A stretch of 64,000 nt of DNA from assembly GCA_016785955.1 (NCBI GenBank), contig JAEUWH010000035.1, positions 46,404-110,403 on the forward strand. The letters are read 5' to 3'. Under the pieces are notes generated by a model. It did no database searches and had not been told where the DNA came from. It saw only the letters and a program-made list of their open reading frames with translations. Of this stretch, positions 26,109 to 34,876 are shown in pieces (position 1 is the stretch's first letter; each line of letters begins with the position of its first letter). Source of the DNA: Pseudobdellovibrionaceae bacterium. GTDB lineage: Bacteria; Bdellovibrionota; Bdellovibrionia; Bdellovibrionales; Bdellovibrionaceae. The position numbers were made by a program, and so were the translations under genes.

Positions 26109-27889
26109 AATACACCTTCCATTTCCATAACTTTCAACGCATTCGTGCTGGGGCAAGGCCCCAACTTCTTTTTATAGTCGAAAATCATTTTGCCATTTTC
26201 AATTCGATCCGCAAAATGTTCGTTTACCAAATTTTTATACTCTTGATCCATTTGCGAAAGCTCCAAATCATGAGTCGTTACAAGACCCATACTTGGAGAT
26301 TGCAATAAGGCTTTAATATACTTTTGCGCGCCGATCAAGCGCTCTCGATTGTTTGTGCCCCTAAAAATTTCATCGATCAAATACAGACTCGTATATAAAA
26401 CACACTCATCTCGAATCTCTTTTAAATTTTTTACTTCAGAATAAAATGTCGACAACGACTCCTCTAGCGAATCTACCCGTTTCAATGAGGTCAGAACTTG
26501 GAAAGCCGACGACTCGAAACTATTTGCGTGAACCTTACAACCCATGCGCATTAACATCAGATTAATGCCCAACGTCCTTAAAAAGGTACTTTTCCCTGAC
26601 ATATTAGAACCCGTGACCAGCAGACACTTGCGATGAGCTGGATTCAGCTCGACATCATTGGCGATCACGACCCGTGCTGGGATCAATGGATGCCGCACGC
26701 CTTCCGCCCGTAATCGAGCCTCACCACCTGTGATGGTCGGCCAGACGCCCTTGATATTTTCAGAATATTCCGCCAGCAGAAGAAACGCCTCAAACTCGAC
26801 CAAATCTTCGACCCAACGTAAATAAATGGGCTCCAGTTTTTTCCGAACCGCTTCCGCTCGATTCGTCCAATAGAAATCCCAAGGTAAAAAAGCATGCACG
26901 ATTCCGTATGCAATAAAATTTTGTCGCAAACCCAGCGCGCCGATAATACGATTCAATTCACTCAACGTTTCATCAAAAGACAAGCCATGAGTCGATACTG
27001 AAAATGATGAAAGTAACGAGACCTTTTTTGCACTCGCCTGGATCGAATAATTTTGTATCGTCTTTTTAACCATCCGTAATCGTGACAACTGAGCCTCGAA
27101 TCCACTGACCCAGCTTAACGTTTTAAAAATCTTCACGCGACTACCAGCCAGCGGAAACACAAAAAACAACCCAAACAAAAACGCCGCAAAAACTGTTACT
27201 CCCGACAATAAATATCCGACATAGGCAACCCACAACAAGGCGTAGTAGGCATAGATAAACCAAAGCCACCTCGCATCCTTTACCAAAGATTCTTTTAACA
27301 AAGCCTGGGTCGTATTCACGTTCGTTGTTTCTGGATACCGAGACAATTGAGTCAATGCTTTTCGGCGCGGTCCCCGAGTCAGCAATTGCACTTTAGACTG
27401 CCTTTCCAGGACTTGATCACTCGTCAGCGGCTGCCGGCGCATTAACTCTATCAAGTGCTGCAAGGACGGCACATTGCCCGTGAAATGTATGGATGGCAAT
27501 AATCCATGCGCCTTAACTAAATCCAAGTCATCCCAATGCGACGATTTGTCCAAATTTACCTGGGAAAGTAAATCACCCCAACGATTTATGTCATTGGCTG
27601 TATATTTATATTCAGCTTTTTCTTGATTCAAACGACGATCTTGAATGATTTCACGTTGAAGTAAATAAGACTTAAACTCTTTGATCCGAACCGAGCGATA
27701 GACAAGAACAATAAAGCCGATAATAAAAAGCAGGCTGCTGGGGTACAATAAGGCCATTCCTGAACTAAAAATAACAGGATAAAACCAACACACCAAAACC
27801 AAACCACCCACGACCAAACGCAACTGCGCCGTTGATTCTAACGTTCTATTTACTCTTTCAATCAATGTTGCTAAAAATTTAGATTTCAC
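26105..27889 (-). CDS. Membrane-anchored MutS-like ATPase
   Basis: 594 residues with the MutS ATPase domain at the C-terminus: Walker A GSNMSGKST at 427-435, Walker B LYLIDEIF, and the following TNNRER and VTTHD switch residues. The mismatch-recognition domain I (with its Phe-x-Glu) is missing. Instead there are hydrophobic segments near residues 24-65 and again near 210-250. This arrangement is seen in unstudied MutS-related proteins, for example in Bacteroidetes. A role in mismatch repair is unlikely; a membrane-linked DNA or remodelling function is unknown. It overlaps argS by four bases and follows the cytochrome gene by eight. Confidence 0.8.
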   Translation of the reverse strand: MKSKFLATLIERVNRTLESTAQLRLVVGGLVLVCWFYPVIFSSGMALLYPSSLLFIIGFIVLVYRSVRIKEFKSYLLQREIIQDRRLNQEKAEYKYTANDINRWGDLLSQVNLDKSSHWDDLDLVKAHGLLPSIHFTGNVPSLQHLIELMRRQPLTSDQVLERQSKVQLLTRGPRRKALTQLSRYPETTNVNTTQALLKESLVKDARWLWFIYAYYALLWVAYVGYLLSGVTVFAAFLFGLFFVFPLAGSRVKIFKTLSWVSGFEAQLSRLRMVKKTIQNYSIQASAKKVSLLSSFSVSTHGLSFDETLSELNRIIGALGLRQNFIAYGIVHAFLPWDFYWTNRAEAVRKKLEPIYLRWVEDLVEFEAFLLLAEYSENIKGVWPTITGGEARLRAEGVRHPLIPARVVIANDVELNPAHRKCLLVTGSNMSGKSTFLRTLGINLMLMRMGCKVHANSFESSAFQVLTSLKRVDSLEESLSTFYSEVKNLKEIRDECVLYTSLYLIDEIFRGTNNRERLIGAQKYIKALLQSPSMGLVTTHDLELSQMDQEYKNLVNEHFADRIENGKMIFDYKKKLGPCPSTNALKVMEMEGVF

Positions 27890-27897
27890 GTCGCGCT

Positions 27898-29598
27898 CTA
27901 CAATGTTTGCATAAAGTGAATCAAATCTTTTTTGTTTGCGGAGCTGAAAATTTCTAGACCGTTCTCCAAAAAAATTCCCTCGTCATGGCCATAATTTCCC
28001 ATGCCTTTTCTACGAGTATCAAATTTAAATTCTGGATTTTTCTTCCACGCTTGCGGTACACGCTCTGGTGCGGGATAACCATTACAATCGAAATCAAAAT
28101 CTTGCGTCTTGTCCACGGCAGGTCCTTGGTAAAATTCCTTTTTACGTAAATGAGCCGGCGTCAGCAGTTCACACAAATTAGGAATCGAATTATTGTGAAA
28201 ATACGGCCAACGCGCCCAAATTCCCACAAGCGGAGGCGGCACGTAGCCTTTTTGCGCCTGAATCACTATCCCATGATTTTTCGAGATTTGTAATTCATTT
28301 AATTTTTCCAAAGACTTCATTCCTAAGTAGCGATACGCATCGGTACCGACATCGCGAACCACAGTCTGTTTTTTATACTCCACACGATAGGTTTTAATTC
28401 GATCTGCGAGCGAAGCCGAATTCCATTCCGCCAAGCTCCAATTTTTATGATACACCCCATGGCAGCGAGCGCAGTTTTCTATAAATAATTCCTCACCTCG
28501 TTGCGCGCTGGCGATATCAATTTGCGATTCGCTGAAAAAATCGGTTATACGTGGCGCTTCGGTTGAAAAAACGGCGGATGTCAGCTCGCCAATTATTTTT
28601 CCATTTTTTTGAAGCCAATCACTGAGCTGCACAAGGTCTACCCCACGCCCAATTTCATTCCACAAAATATTCGTCAAGATTGGATTTCCACTGATCACAC
28701 TGCCATCGCTGAGCCAGCGATTTTTATATTTCACATTCCACCAAACCGCCGGCTTGCTGTCCGCAGGCATCTCCTCAAGATAGTCTGGCCTTGGTTTCTT
28801 TTCATACGCGGAACTTTTCGTGGCCCAAGCATCAGGATTTCGCTTTTGTAAGCTTAGGGCCACCTGCGCCAACGACGTATCCAAACCCAAGGCCAGCGGA
28901 CTTACCGCACCAACCGCACGCATATTCCGCTGCATATCCTTGAACAATTGCATTTCCGCACTCGTACTAAATGTGTACATTTGAAAAGCTGAAGCCGGCG
29001 TCACGGCCAAAGCCCGATGAGCCGAAATAAAAAATTCATTGGCGCGCGGAAATCGATTGGTCAAACCTAAAACAGTTTTTCCAAATAAATTACTCGAGTG
29101 GCAAACGGCACAACTAAGCGTAAAGCCGTCGGCTCCATATCGCGACATCGTACCCATTCCCAACCTATGATTGATAACTCTTTCTTCAGGCACATACACC
29201 TGATACACACCCGTTTCATTCGCCTGGGGATAAACATTCAGTCCCAGCCAATCCATCATTTCATCAAATGATTTCAAGATACCGACTCGGTCTAACGCCA
29301 CCTGAATAATTTTAATAAGGGGGTTTTGAAAATCACTTTCTAATATTTTTTTTATCGGTCTCAGCGGAGGCAAAACTCCCGTAACCGTAATGGGATAGTA
29401 TTGTGCATGCCATTGCCCTTGCTGGCGGGCAGTTTGCAATTCAGCAGGACTCAGCTGATAGGGATTGGATCGTGGCTCTTGAATAGCATACTGTGCTCGC
29501 CATTGATCCTCTATAGACTGTGCCCACACATGGGAGGCGATAAAAAATATCGACACCACCAGATTCCCTGGCTTCAAAAAATGAAATTCCTTTTTCAT
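27898..29598 (-). CDS. Secreted di-haem cytochrome c
   Basis: 566 residues with a signal peptide (about 1-26, ending HVWAQ). Two c-type haem sites are visible: CAVCH at residues 163-167 and CARCH at 376-380. The segment LVGIWARWPYFHNNSIPNLCELL near the end is typical of the di-haem peroxidase/oxidoreductase group, where the motif precedes the distal ligand. It is therefore a periplasmic electron-transfer or oxidoreductase protein. It is the first gene of a minus-strand run with MutS-like, argS and the amine-forming genes. Substrate unknown. Confidence 0.8.
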   Translation of the reverse strand: MKKEFHFLKPGNLVVSIFFIASHVWAQSIEDQWRAQYAIQEPRSNPYQLSPAELQTARQQGQWHAQYYPITVTGVLPPLRPIKKILESDFQNPLIKIIQVALDRVGILKSFDEMMDWLGLNVYPQANETGVYQVYVPEERVINHRLGMGTMSRYGADGFTLSCAVCHSSNLFGKTVLGLTNRFPRANEFFISAHRALAVTPASAFQMYTFSTSAEMQLFKDMQRNMRAVGAVSPLALGLDTSLAQVALSLQKRNPDAWATKSSAYEKKPRPDYLEEMPADSKPAVWWNVKYKNRWLSDGSVISGNPILTNILWNEIGRGVDLVQLSDWLQKNGKIIGELTSAVFSTEAPRITDFFSESQIDIASAQRGEELFIENCARCHGVYHKNWSLAEWNSASLADRIKTYRVEYKKQTVVRDVGTDAYRYLGMKSLEKLNELQISKNHGIVIQAQKGYVPPPLVGIWARWPYFHNNSIPNLCELLTPAHLRKKEFYQGPAVDKTQDFDFDCNGYPAPERVPQAWKKNPEFKFDTRRKGMGNYGHDEGIFLENGLEIFSSANKKDLIHFMQTL

Positions 29599-29662
29599 AA
29601 TAAAAAAATGGCATCATCGCCCCCGGCAATTGTCCAGCTCTATTCAATTTTCAAGCAAAGAA

Positions 29663-30052
29663 CTAGCCTTCAAGCATTTCGACAGAACGTCCATCAGGAT
29701 CCAAAACGATCGCTTTTCGCCCCTCATCAAAATCAGTGGGATCCATGATTCCGATGAACTTATTTGCTACAAATTGTTGATATTTTTTGTCAATTTCTTT
29801 AACTCGAAAAGACAATAAGTAGTGTGGCTGAGCCTCTAATTTTATATCTGGTTTTTCTAAAAAAGCGATTTCCAGTCCGTTAGCCAGCGTCCAGTAGTAT
29901 TCGGTACCCAAAGCCACTTTCTTTGTTTTAAATTCAAGCCCAAGATTCTGGTAGAATCTTAAAACGTCTTTAATTTGTGACGTTGCTATAACTAGAGATC
30001 GTAACGATGCGGTCATGCTCTTCATTCCAAAGGCAAAGCTAAAGTCTGTCAA
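29663..30052 (-). CDS. VOC (glyoxalase/bleomycin-resistance) superfamily protein
   Basis: 129 residues (or about 117 from ATG 30016, where GGA precedes at a better distance). The beta-alpha-beta-beta-beta pattern of the vicinal-oxygen-chelate fold is visible: SQIKDVLRFYQNLGLEFK, then strands with EYYWTLANGLEIAFLE, and a closing DPDGRSVEMLE. Metal ligands are not complete enough to assign an enzyme. It is isolated between the cytochrome and pepN genes, probably a single-gene unit. Confidence 0.75.
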   Translation of the reverse strand: MTDFSFAFGMKSMTASLRSLVIATSQIKDVLRFYQNLGLEFKTKKVALGTEYYWTLANGLEIAFLEKPDIKLEAQPHYLLSFRVKEIDKKYQQFVANKFIGIMDPTDFDEGRKAIVLDPDGRSVEMLEG

Positions 30053-30260
30053 ACAATTTAGTTAAGACACGTCTTGAATCCCTTCTTATCGTTATCGTCT
30101 AACAAAGAAATTGTGGCTGTGTACCCGAAGAAAGAAAATTAATCAAAAGTCTTCTATTTTTAAGTAGATTAACAAGGCACCCGTCTGTTACGCTGTGTCC
30201 GGCAAATCCCACCGGGCTGCAATATACAGCCTAATATAACCTGCCGACTCGGGGACAAAA

Positions 30261-32861
30261 ATGGAAAAAATTTTTCTTAAAGACTACCAGAAACCACATT
30301 TTCAAATTTTAAATCTCAACCTAGAATTTCAAGTGTACGACAACTACGTATTAGTAACTCAGAAAAGCCAGTACCAGCTGCAGGAACTTAAACCCATATT
30401 TTTAAATGGCGTTGACCAGGAAATTCAAGAATTGTTTTTTTCGAATCGAAATTCTTCTGATTTGGTTTTACCTTTCACCGTTGAAAAAAAGGACAATGGC
30501 CTGACCTTTCATCCAACGACAAAAGATTTTGATTTAAAAATAAAAACAAAAATAAATCCCTATGCAAACAAATCCCTAGAAGGGCTTTACGCATCTAAAA
30601 ATTTCCTGGTCACTCAATGCGAGGCGGAAGGCTTTCGCAAAATCAGCTTCTTTCCCGATCGCCCAGACATCATGACTTTATATACAGTCAGTATTGAAGC
30701 CGATCTCAAAAAATTTCCCGTGCTTTTATCCAACGGAAATCGTACAGAGCAAAAAATCCTCAGCAGCACCCGCCATCGCGTGACATGGTCAGATCCATGG
30801 AAAAAGCCCTGCTATTTGTTTGCTCTTTTCGCGGGTGATGTGGACGTTTTACAAAGCCACTACACAACACGATCAGGGAAGACCGTAAATCTGGAAATCT
30901 ATTCCGAGAAAGGCAAATCCACCCGATGCGAACATGCCATGGCATCGCTGAAAAGGTCCATGAAATGGGACGAAGATAAATTCGACCGCGAATATGATTT
31001 GTCGGAATATATGATCGTGGCCATCGATGATTTCAATGCTGGCGCCATGGAAAACAAGGGCCTAAATATTTTTAATTCCAGACTGATTTTAGCCGACAGC
31101 ATGACGGCCACAGACTCGGACTTTTTTGATATCGAATCGGTTGTGGCTCACGAGTATTTTCATAACTGGACAGGAAACCGCATCACGTTGCGTGACTGGT
31201 TTCAATTATCTTTGAAAGAAGGGTTGACCGTTTTCCGAGATCAAGAATTTTCAGCTGACATGACTGAAAAAGGTATTCAGCGCGTGCGTGATGTCGATTT
31301 GCTCAAAAACCGTCAATTTCCTGAAGATGCCGGCCCCAACGCACATCCCGTGCGACCTGAATCGTGCTACAGTGTAGACAATTTCTTCACACCGACAATC
31401 TATGAAAAAGGTGCCGAAGTGATTCGCATGATGCAAAATATTTTAGGCAAACGACAATTCAAAATTGCGATGGCTCGTTATTTCAAAAAATATGACGGCC
31501 AAGCGATCACGACGGATGATTATCGAACGACTATCCTGGATGAATCCGGTCATGATTCTAGTCTGTTTTTAAATTGGTATCAAAAACCAGGTACGCCCAA
31601 AGTTTCAATTGCAGATTCTTGGCACGAAGACCTAAAGACTTATTCCTTAAGGCTGAGTCAATTGAACGACGCTTTTGAAATACCTATTTTTATCGACCTA
31701 TTTGACACCAAAGGAAAAAAGCTAGATTTAGAAGCACCTTTTGTAAAAACAAATTCGGATGGTCAAAAACTAATTTTATTGAATACCACTTCGATAGAAA
31801 TTACATGGAAGGGATTAGATCAACGACCAGTCGTCTCACTACTGAGAAACTTTTCCGCCCCCGTACAGATTATATGGAATCGGCCGCAGGAAGATTACTA
31901 TTTTTTGGCATTAAACGACGACGATACATTCAACCGCAACGAATCTTTACAACTGTATTTACTGAATGCGTTCAAGAATTTATACAACCAATTTGTTTTG
32001 GAAAATCGTCAAGAAGCACGGCAAACACTCAAACCACTGTCTCGACTACTCGACGCCATTCTTCAAAATGACAGCCTAGAAGAAAAAGTAAAAGCTAAAC
32101 TTTTTGGTTTTCCGTCTCAATCCGTGATTATGCAATTCATGGGATTTCTAGATGCGGTTGGTTTCTCCAAAACCGAATCGACCATGAAAGAATATTTAGG
32201 CCAGGCATTGAAGCCCATTTTACAGAAGCGAGTACAGGATCTAAATCTTCAACTGACCCAGCTTGAAAAGAAGTCTGACATTTATGATCAAGACATAGCT
32301 GCAAAACGGGAATTGAAGATGAATCTGACGGACATTTTGATCAGCGCCGCCAGCGAACCTTATGACTATGAGACTAAAAACTTCACGTCTACTTTATTCC
32401 AATTTTCTTCTCGAATGCGTATCCTCAAGGGAGTCGAACGAAAGCAAGAGATCATAAACTTCCACACTGTATGGAAACACGAGCCCTTAGTTTTGAACAA
32501 ATGGCTGCAAACCATCGCACTCGGAAATCATCCAGAAACATTTGAAACTATTCAGTGGATTTGCAACCAAGGCTATTTTAACGCCGAAAACCCGAATCAA
32601 GTTTATTCCTTACTAAGAAACTTTGGAAACAATCTGTTTTATTTCCACCAAAACAATACTCACTATGATTTTTTCTTGGAAAAACTGGCAGATATTGATG
32701 CCTTTAATCCTCAGGTAGCCGCTCGGCTGGCAACGTGCCTTCAGGTCGTTGGGAACTTATCCGAAGAAAAGAAAAATTATTTAGCAAAAGCTATCAATAA
32801 GATGACAGCGGCAGGAAAACTGTCTCGAAACTCATTCGAGGTCCTATCAAAGCTCAGCTAA
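30261..32861 (+). CDS. pepN: Aminopeptidase N (M1 family)
   Basis: 866-residue zinc metallopeptidase that removes N-terminal residues from peptides. The exopeptidase motif GAMEN is at residues 261-265, and the zinc site HEYFH at 297-301 with Glu320 completes the HEXXH-18-E pattern. Length and the C-terminal helical domain fit the E. coli PepN type. No signal peptide is seen, so it is cytoplasmic unless released. Peptide turnover would suit a predatory lifestyle, but PepN is common in free-living Gram-negatives too. The 208 bases upstream hold no gene. Confidence 0.95.
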   Translation: MEKIFLKDYQKPHFQILNLNLEFQVYDNYVLVTQKSQYQLQELKPIFLNGVDQEIQELFFSNRNSSDLVLPFTVEKKDNGLTFHPTTKDFDLKIKTKINPYANKSLEGLYASKNFLVTQCEAEGFRKISFFPDRPDIMTLYTVSIEADLKKFPVLLSNGNRTEQKILSSTRHRVTWSDPWKKPCYLFALFAGDVDVLQSHYTTRSGKTVNLEIYSEKGKSTRCEHAMASLKRSMKWDEDKFDREYDLSEYMIVAIDDFNAGAMENKGLNIFNSRLILADSMTATDSDFFDIESVVAHEYFHNWTGNRITLRDWFQLSLKEGLTVFRDQEFSADMTEKGIQRVRDVDLLKNRQFPEDAGPNAHPVRPESCYSVDNFFTPTIYEKGAEVIRMMQNILGKRQFKIAMARYFKKYDGQAITTDDYRTTILDESGHDSSLFLNWYQKPGTPKVSIADSWHEDLKTYSLRLSQLNDAFEIPIFIDLFDTKGKKLDLEAPFVKTNSDGQKLILLNTTSIEITWKGLDQRPVVSLLRNFSAPVQIIWNRPQEDYYFLALNDDDTFNRNESLQLYLLNAFKNLYNQFVLENRQEARQTLKPLSRLLDAILQNDSLEEKVKAKLFGFPSQSVIMQFMGFLDAVGFSKTESTMKEYLGQALKPILQKRVQDLNLQLTQLEKKSDIYDQDIAAKRELKMNLTDILISAASEPYDYETKNFTSTLFQFSSRMRILKGVERKQEIINFHTVWKHEPLVLNKWLQTIALGNHPETFETIQWICNQGYFNAENPNQVYSLLRNFGNNLFYFHQNNTHYDFFLEKLADIDAFNPQVAARLATCLQVVGNLSEEKKNYLAKAINKMTAAGKLSRNSFEVLSKLS

Positions 32862-32867
32862 AAATAG

Positions 32868-32895
32868 GCGACCATTTCACATCAGATTTGGTCGC
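32868..32895 (-). terminator. Hairpin between convergent genes
   Basis: GCGACCA (32868-32874) pairs with TGGTCGC (32889-32895) across a 14-base loop. A-rich sequence on its left gives a U-rich tail on the minus strand, so it probably terminates the 33.3-kb secreted-protein gene and may also slow read-through from pepN. Confidence 0.5.
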
Positions 32896-32912
32896 TTAGA
32901 CATCATCTCAAA

Positions 32913-33347
32913 TTACTGAGTTTTTTGTAACCGCACACACACCAAGGAACTTCGTTGATCGTTTTTATAAACATGCTGAATCAGATGAAACTCCGTAGGA
33001 AATGCCTCGTCATGCGTGGCTCGTGTCGCATGTGTCACTTTAAGTTCTAACGCCATTCCCCCCGCTTGAGTCGGAATAATTCCCTGAAACATATCGTGAT
33101 TGAAATACGCCATTTTCTTTTCGGATGAAATAATCGGTGGATGTTGAATCGTCATCGCAACACCATTGACCTCTATGTCGACCCGTTCATTCAACGGATG
33201 AGCCTGATTATTCAGGTAGTAGACAGATTTAATACGCACATGGCAGGTCTGACCATTATTTTGAACGCCACTATAAATACCTACTTTTAAATGAGCCATG
33301 GAAATAGAACTTGCTAAAACAAAAAGCACCAGTAGCTTTTTCAACAT
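32913..33347 (-). CDS. Small secreted protein of unknown function
   Basis: 144 residues from ATG 33347, fixed by AGGAG at 33353-33357; an upstream start at 33365 is inferior. A signal peptide (MLKKLLVLFVLASSISMA) precedes a beta-rich mature protein with two cysteines (TCHVRI, LVCVRL) that may form a disulfide. No family is recognised. It converges on pepN across a hairpin and may be co-transcribed with the 33.4-33.9 kb gene upstream. Confidence 0.65.
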   Translation of the reverse strand: MLKKLLVLFVLASSISMAHLKVGIYSGVQNNGQTCHVRIKSVYYLNNQAHPLNERVDIEVNGVAMTIQHPPIISSEKKMAYFNHDMFQGIIPTQAGGMALELKVTHATRATHDEAFPTEFHLIQHVYKNDQRSSLVCVRLQKTQ

Positions 33348-33424
33348 AAACACTCCTTTTTTCAATATTGGTACACGTTTCGTAGCCGAGTCACAGAATG
33401 ATGTCTATTGTTTAAAAGCTGCAA

Positions 33425-33913
33425 CTATTTACGGAGCGCCGGGACAGTTTTGCGATGAGCGTCCGTTGATGATGCGTTTGCATCTGGTGGAGTATACAGC
33501 GATGTAGGCAATTGAAGCCGTCGGTTCATTTCGCCCACAGTATTTCCAGAAACAATATCCACCAAATTATATCGAACCATAACAATATCCGCAGCACCGG
33601 GCTCGTCAAAAAACTCGACAAGTAGTCTTTTGCCACCCTTTTTGTTAATCGCCATGACGGGATTATTACCAAGAATTCTGTGGACTCGTTGTGAATGATA
33701 AATATAGCGAACTTCTAAAACCTGATCCCAAAATGCTGGTAGTTCTTTGGCCTGAGCCGCCTTTTTCAAGTCGGCGATTAACAACATTTGTAAAGTATTC
33801 GAATTATGCGAGCTGGCTTCTGAGCTAGATTCTGATCTATCTTCCGAATTCAAAGACAACCAAGCCAATGCGCCACCAACCAACAAAAAAAACAGAGCCA
33901 ACAGAATCTTCAT
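33425..33913 (-). CDS. Hypothetical protein with N-terminal membrane anchor
   Basis: 162 residues. The first 20 (MKILLALFFLLVGGALAWLS) are a membrane anchor or uncleaved signal; a Ser/Glu-rich linker follows (about 24-42). The rest (LRVHRILGNN, KKGGKRLLVEFFDEP) has alternating beta pattern without known motifs. It lies on the same strand as the small secreted gene, and the 34.0-kb gene is divergent. Function unknown. Confidence 0.6.
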   Translation of the reverse strand: MKILLALFFLLVGGALAWLSLNSEDRSESSSEASSHNSNTLQMLLIADLKKAAQAKELPAFWDQVLEVRYIYHSQRVHRILGNNPVMAINKKGGKRLLVEFFDEPGAADIVMVRYNLVDIVSGNTVGEMNRRLQLPTSLYTPPDANASSTDAHRKTVPALRK

Positions 33914-34022
33914 GGATCTTATTTAAAAAACATATTTTTCTTTTGGCAAGGTTACCTTCAAAAGACCTCTAGCGTTATTCTTTTTGTTTGCTAATTTTAG
34001 TAATTTCTTCTTTTGGTAAACT

Positions 34023-34814
34023 ATGGACGAAGACCATTTAGAGAAACAACTCAATGATTATTGGAACGATTTTCAGCACAACAAGATCTCTAAAGGTGAT
34101 CTCGTCAGCTTGTATTTACTGGCTTACCACCATCTTTTTCCAACTCCGCATTGGCTCAGCTGGAATGCCAGTCGCAAGCACACGCTCAATGACATTCCTT
34201 CGTATGTATTTCCCAAAAATGATACGCATTGGAAAGAACATCCTTGTTTTCAACGCATTCCCGCAACTCTTTCACTCGGTCAGATTATGAACCAATCCGT
34301 TTTCAAAAAAGAAACCTTGCGATCCAATTTGGGCTTGATGCATGTATACTGTCATCCTCAAACCGTGCATCTTTTGGATTACATACCCTCGCCCATTGAG
34401 CTTTTAGAAATGCAAGCCAATGGATATCGCTGTGTCACTTTACTACGCACGAAAGTTTGGTTTCACCACCAATTCGATCATCGCCGTAATTTGCGTGACT
34501 TTGTAATCCATGATCTTGAGCATATTTGGCAAATGTTCGAAAACCCGACCTTGACCAAAGCTCAAGTTCGCTTTTCCAATCAATTGCTGGAACTTACTCG
34601 AAAAGGACATTTTGATTTTATCCGCACTCACGCTGAATTTACCAAAGAGTTCGACTATATTATATCGGACATGAACACTCACCCTGCCCATACCTACGCA
34701 ACCCTTAAATCCCTTGTCTTGCGCACCAAAAATGCAAAGTACTTTAGTCCATTTCACGCGACGTCGCATGAGATCCAATCTGTCATGCAGCCATTAGATG
34801 CTTTCATCGACTAG
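34023..34814 (+). CDS. Conserved-looking cytoplasmic protein with HDLEH motif
   Basis: 263 residues, no signal peptide, rich in His (for example FHHQFDHRR and VIHDLEHIWQ near residues 150-175). The HDLEH segment could hold a metal, but no family is recognised. It is divergent from the 33.4-33.9 kb gene and ends 62 bases before the adenylate cyclase, on the same strand, so co-transcription with the cyclase is possible. Function unknown. Confidence 0.6.
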   Translation: MDEDHLEKQLNDYWNDFQHNKISKGDLVSLYLLAYHHLFPTPHWLSWNASRKHTLNDIPSYVFPKNDTHWKEHPCFQRIPATLSLGQIMNQSVFKKETLRSNLGLMHVYCHPQTVHLLDYIPSPIELLEMQANGYRCVTLLRTKVWFHHQFDHRRNLRDFVIHDLEHIWQMFENPTLTKAQVRFSNQLLELTRKGHFDFIRTHAEFTKEFDYIISDMNTHPAHTYATLKSLVLRTKNAKYFSPFHATSHEIQSVMQPLDAFID

Positions 34815-34876
34815 CCTTATTGAGTTTTGGACCCTAGTCTTGGTTAAGTTTCTGGCCAACTATTCGAAACGAAAGA

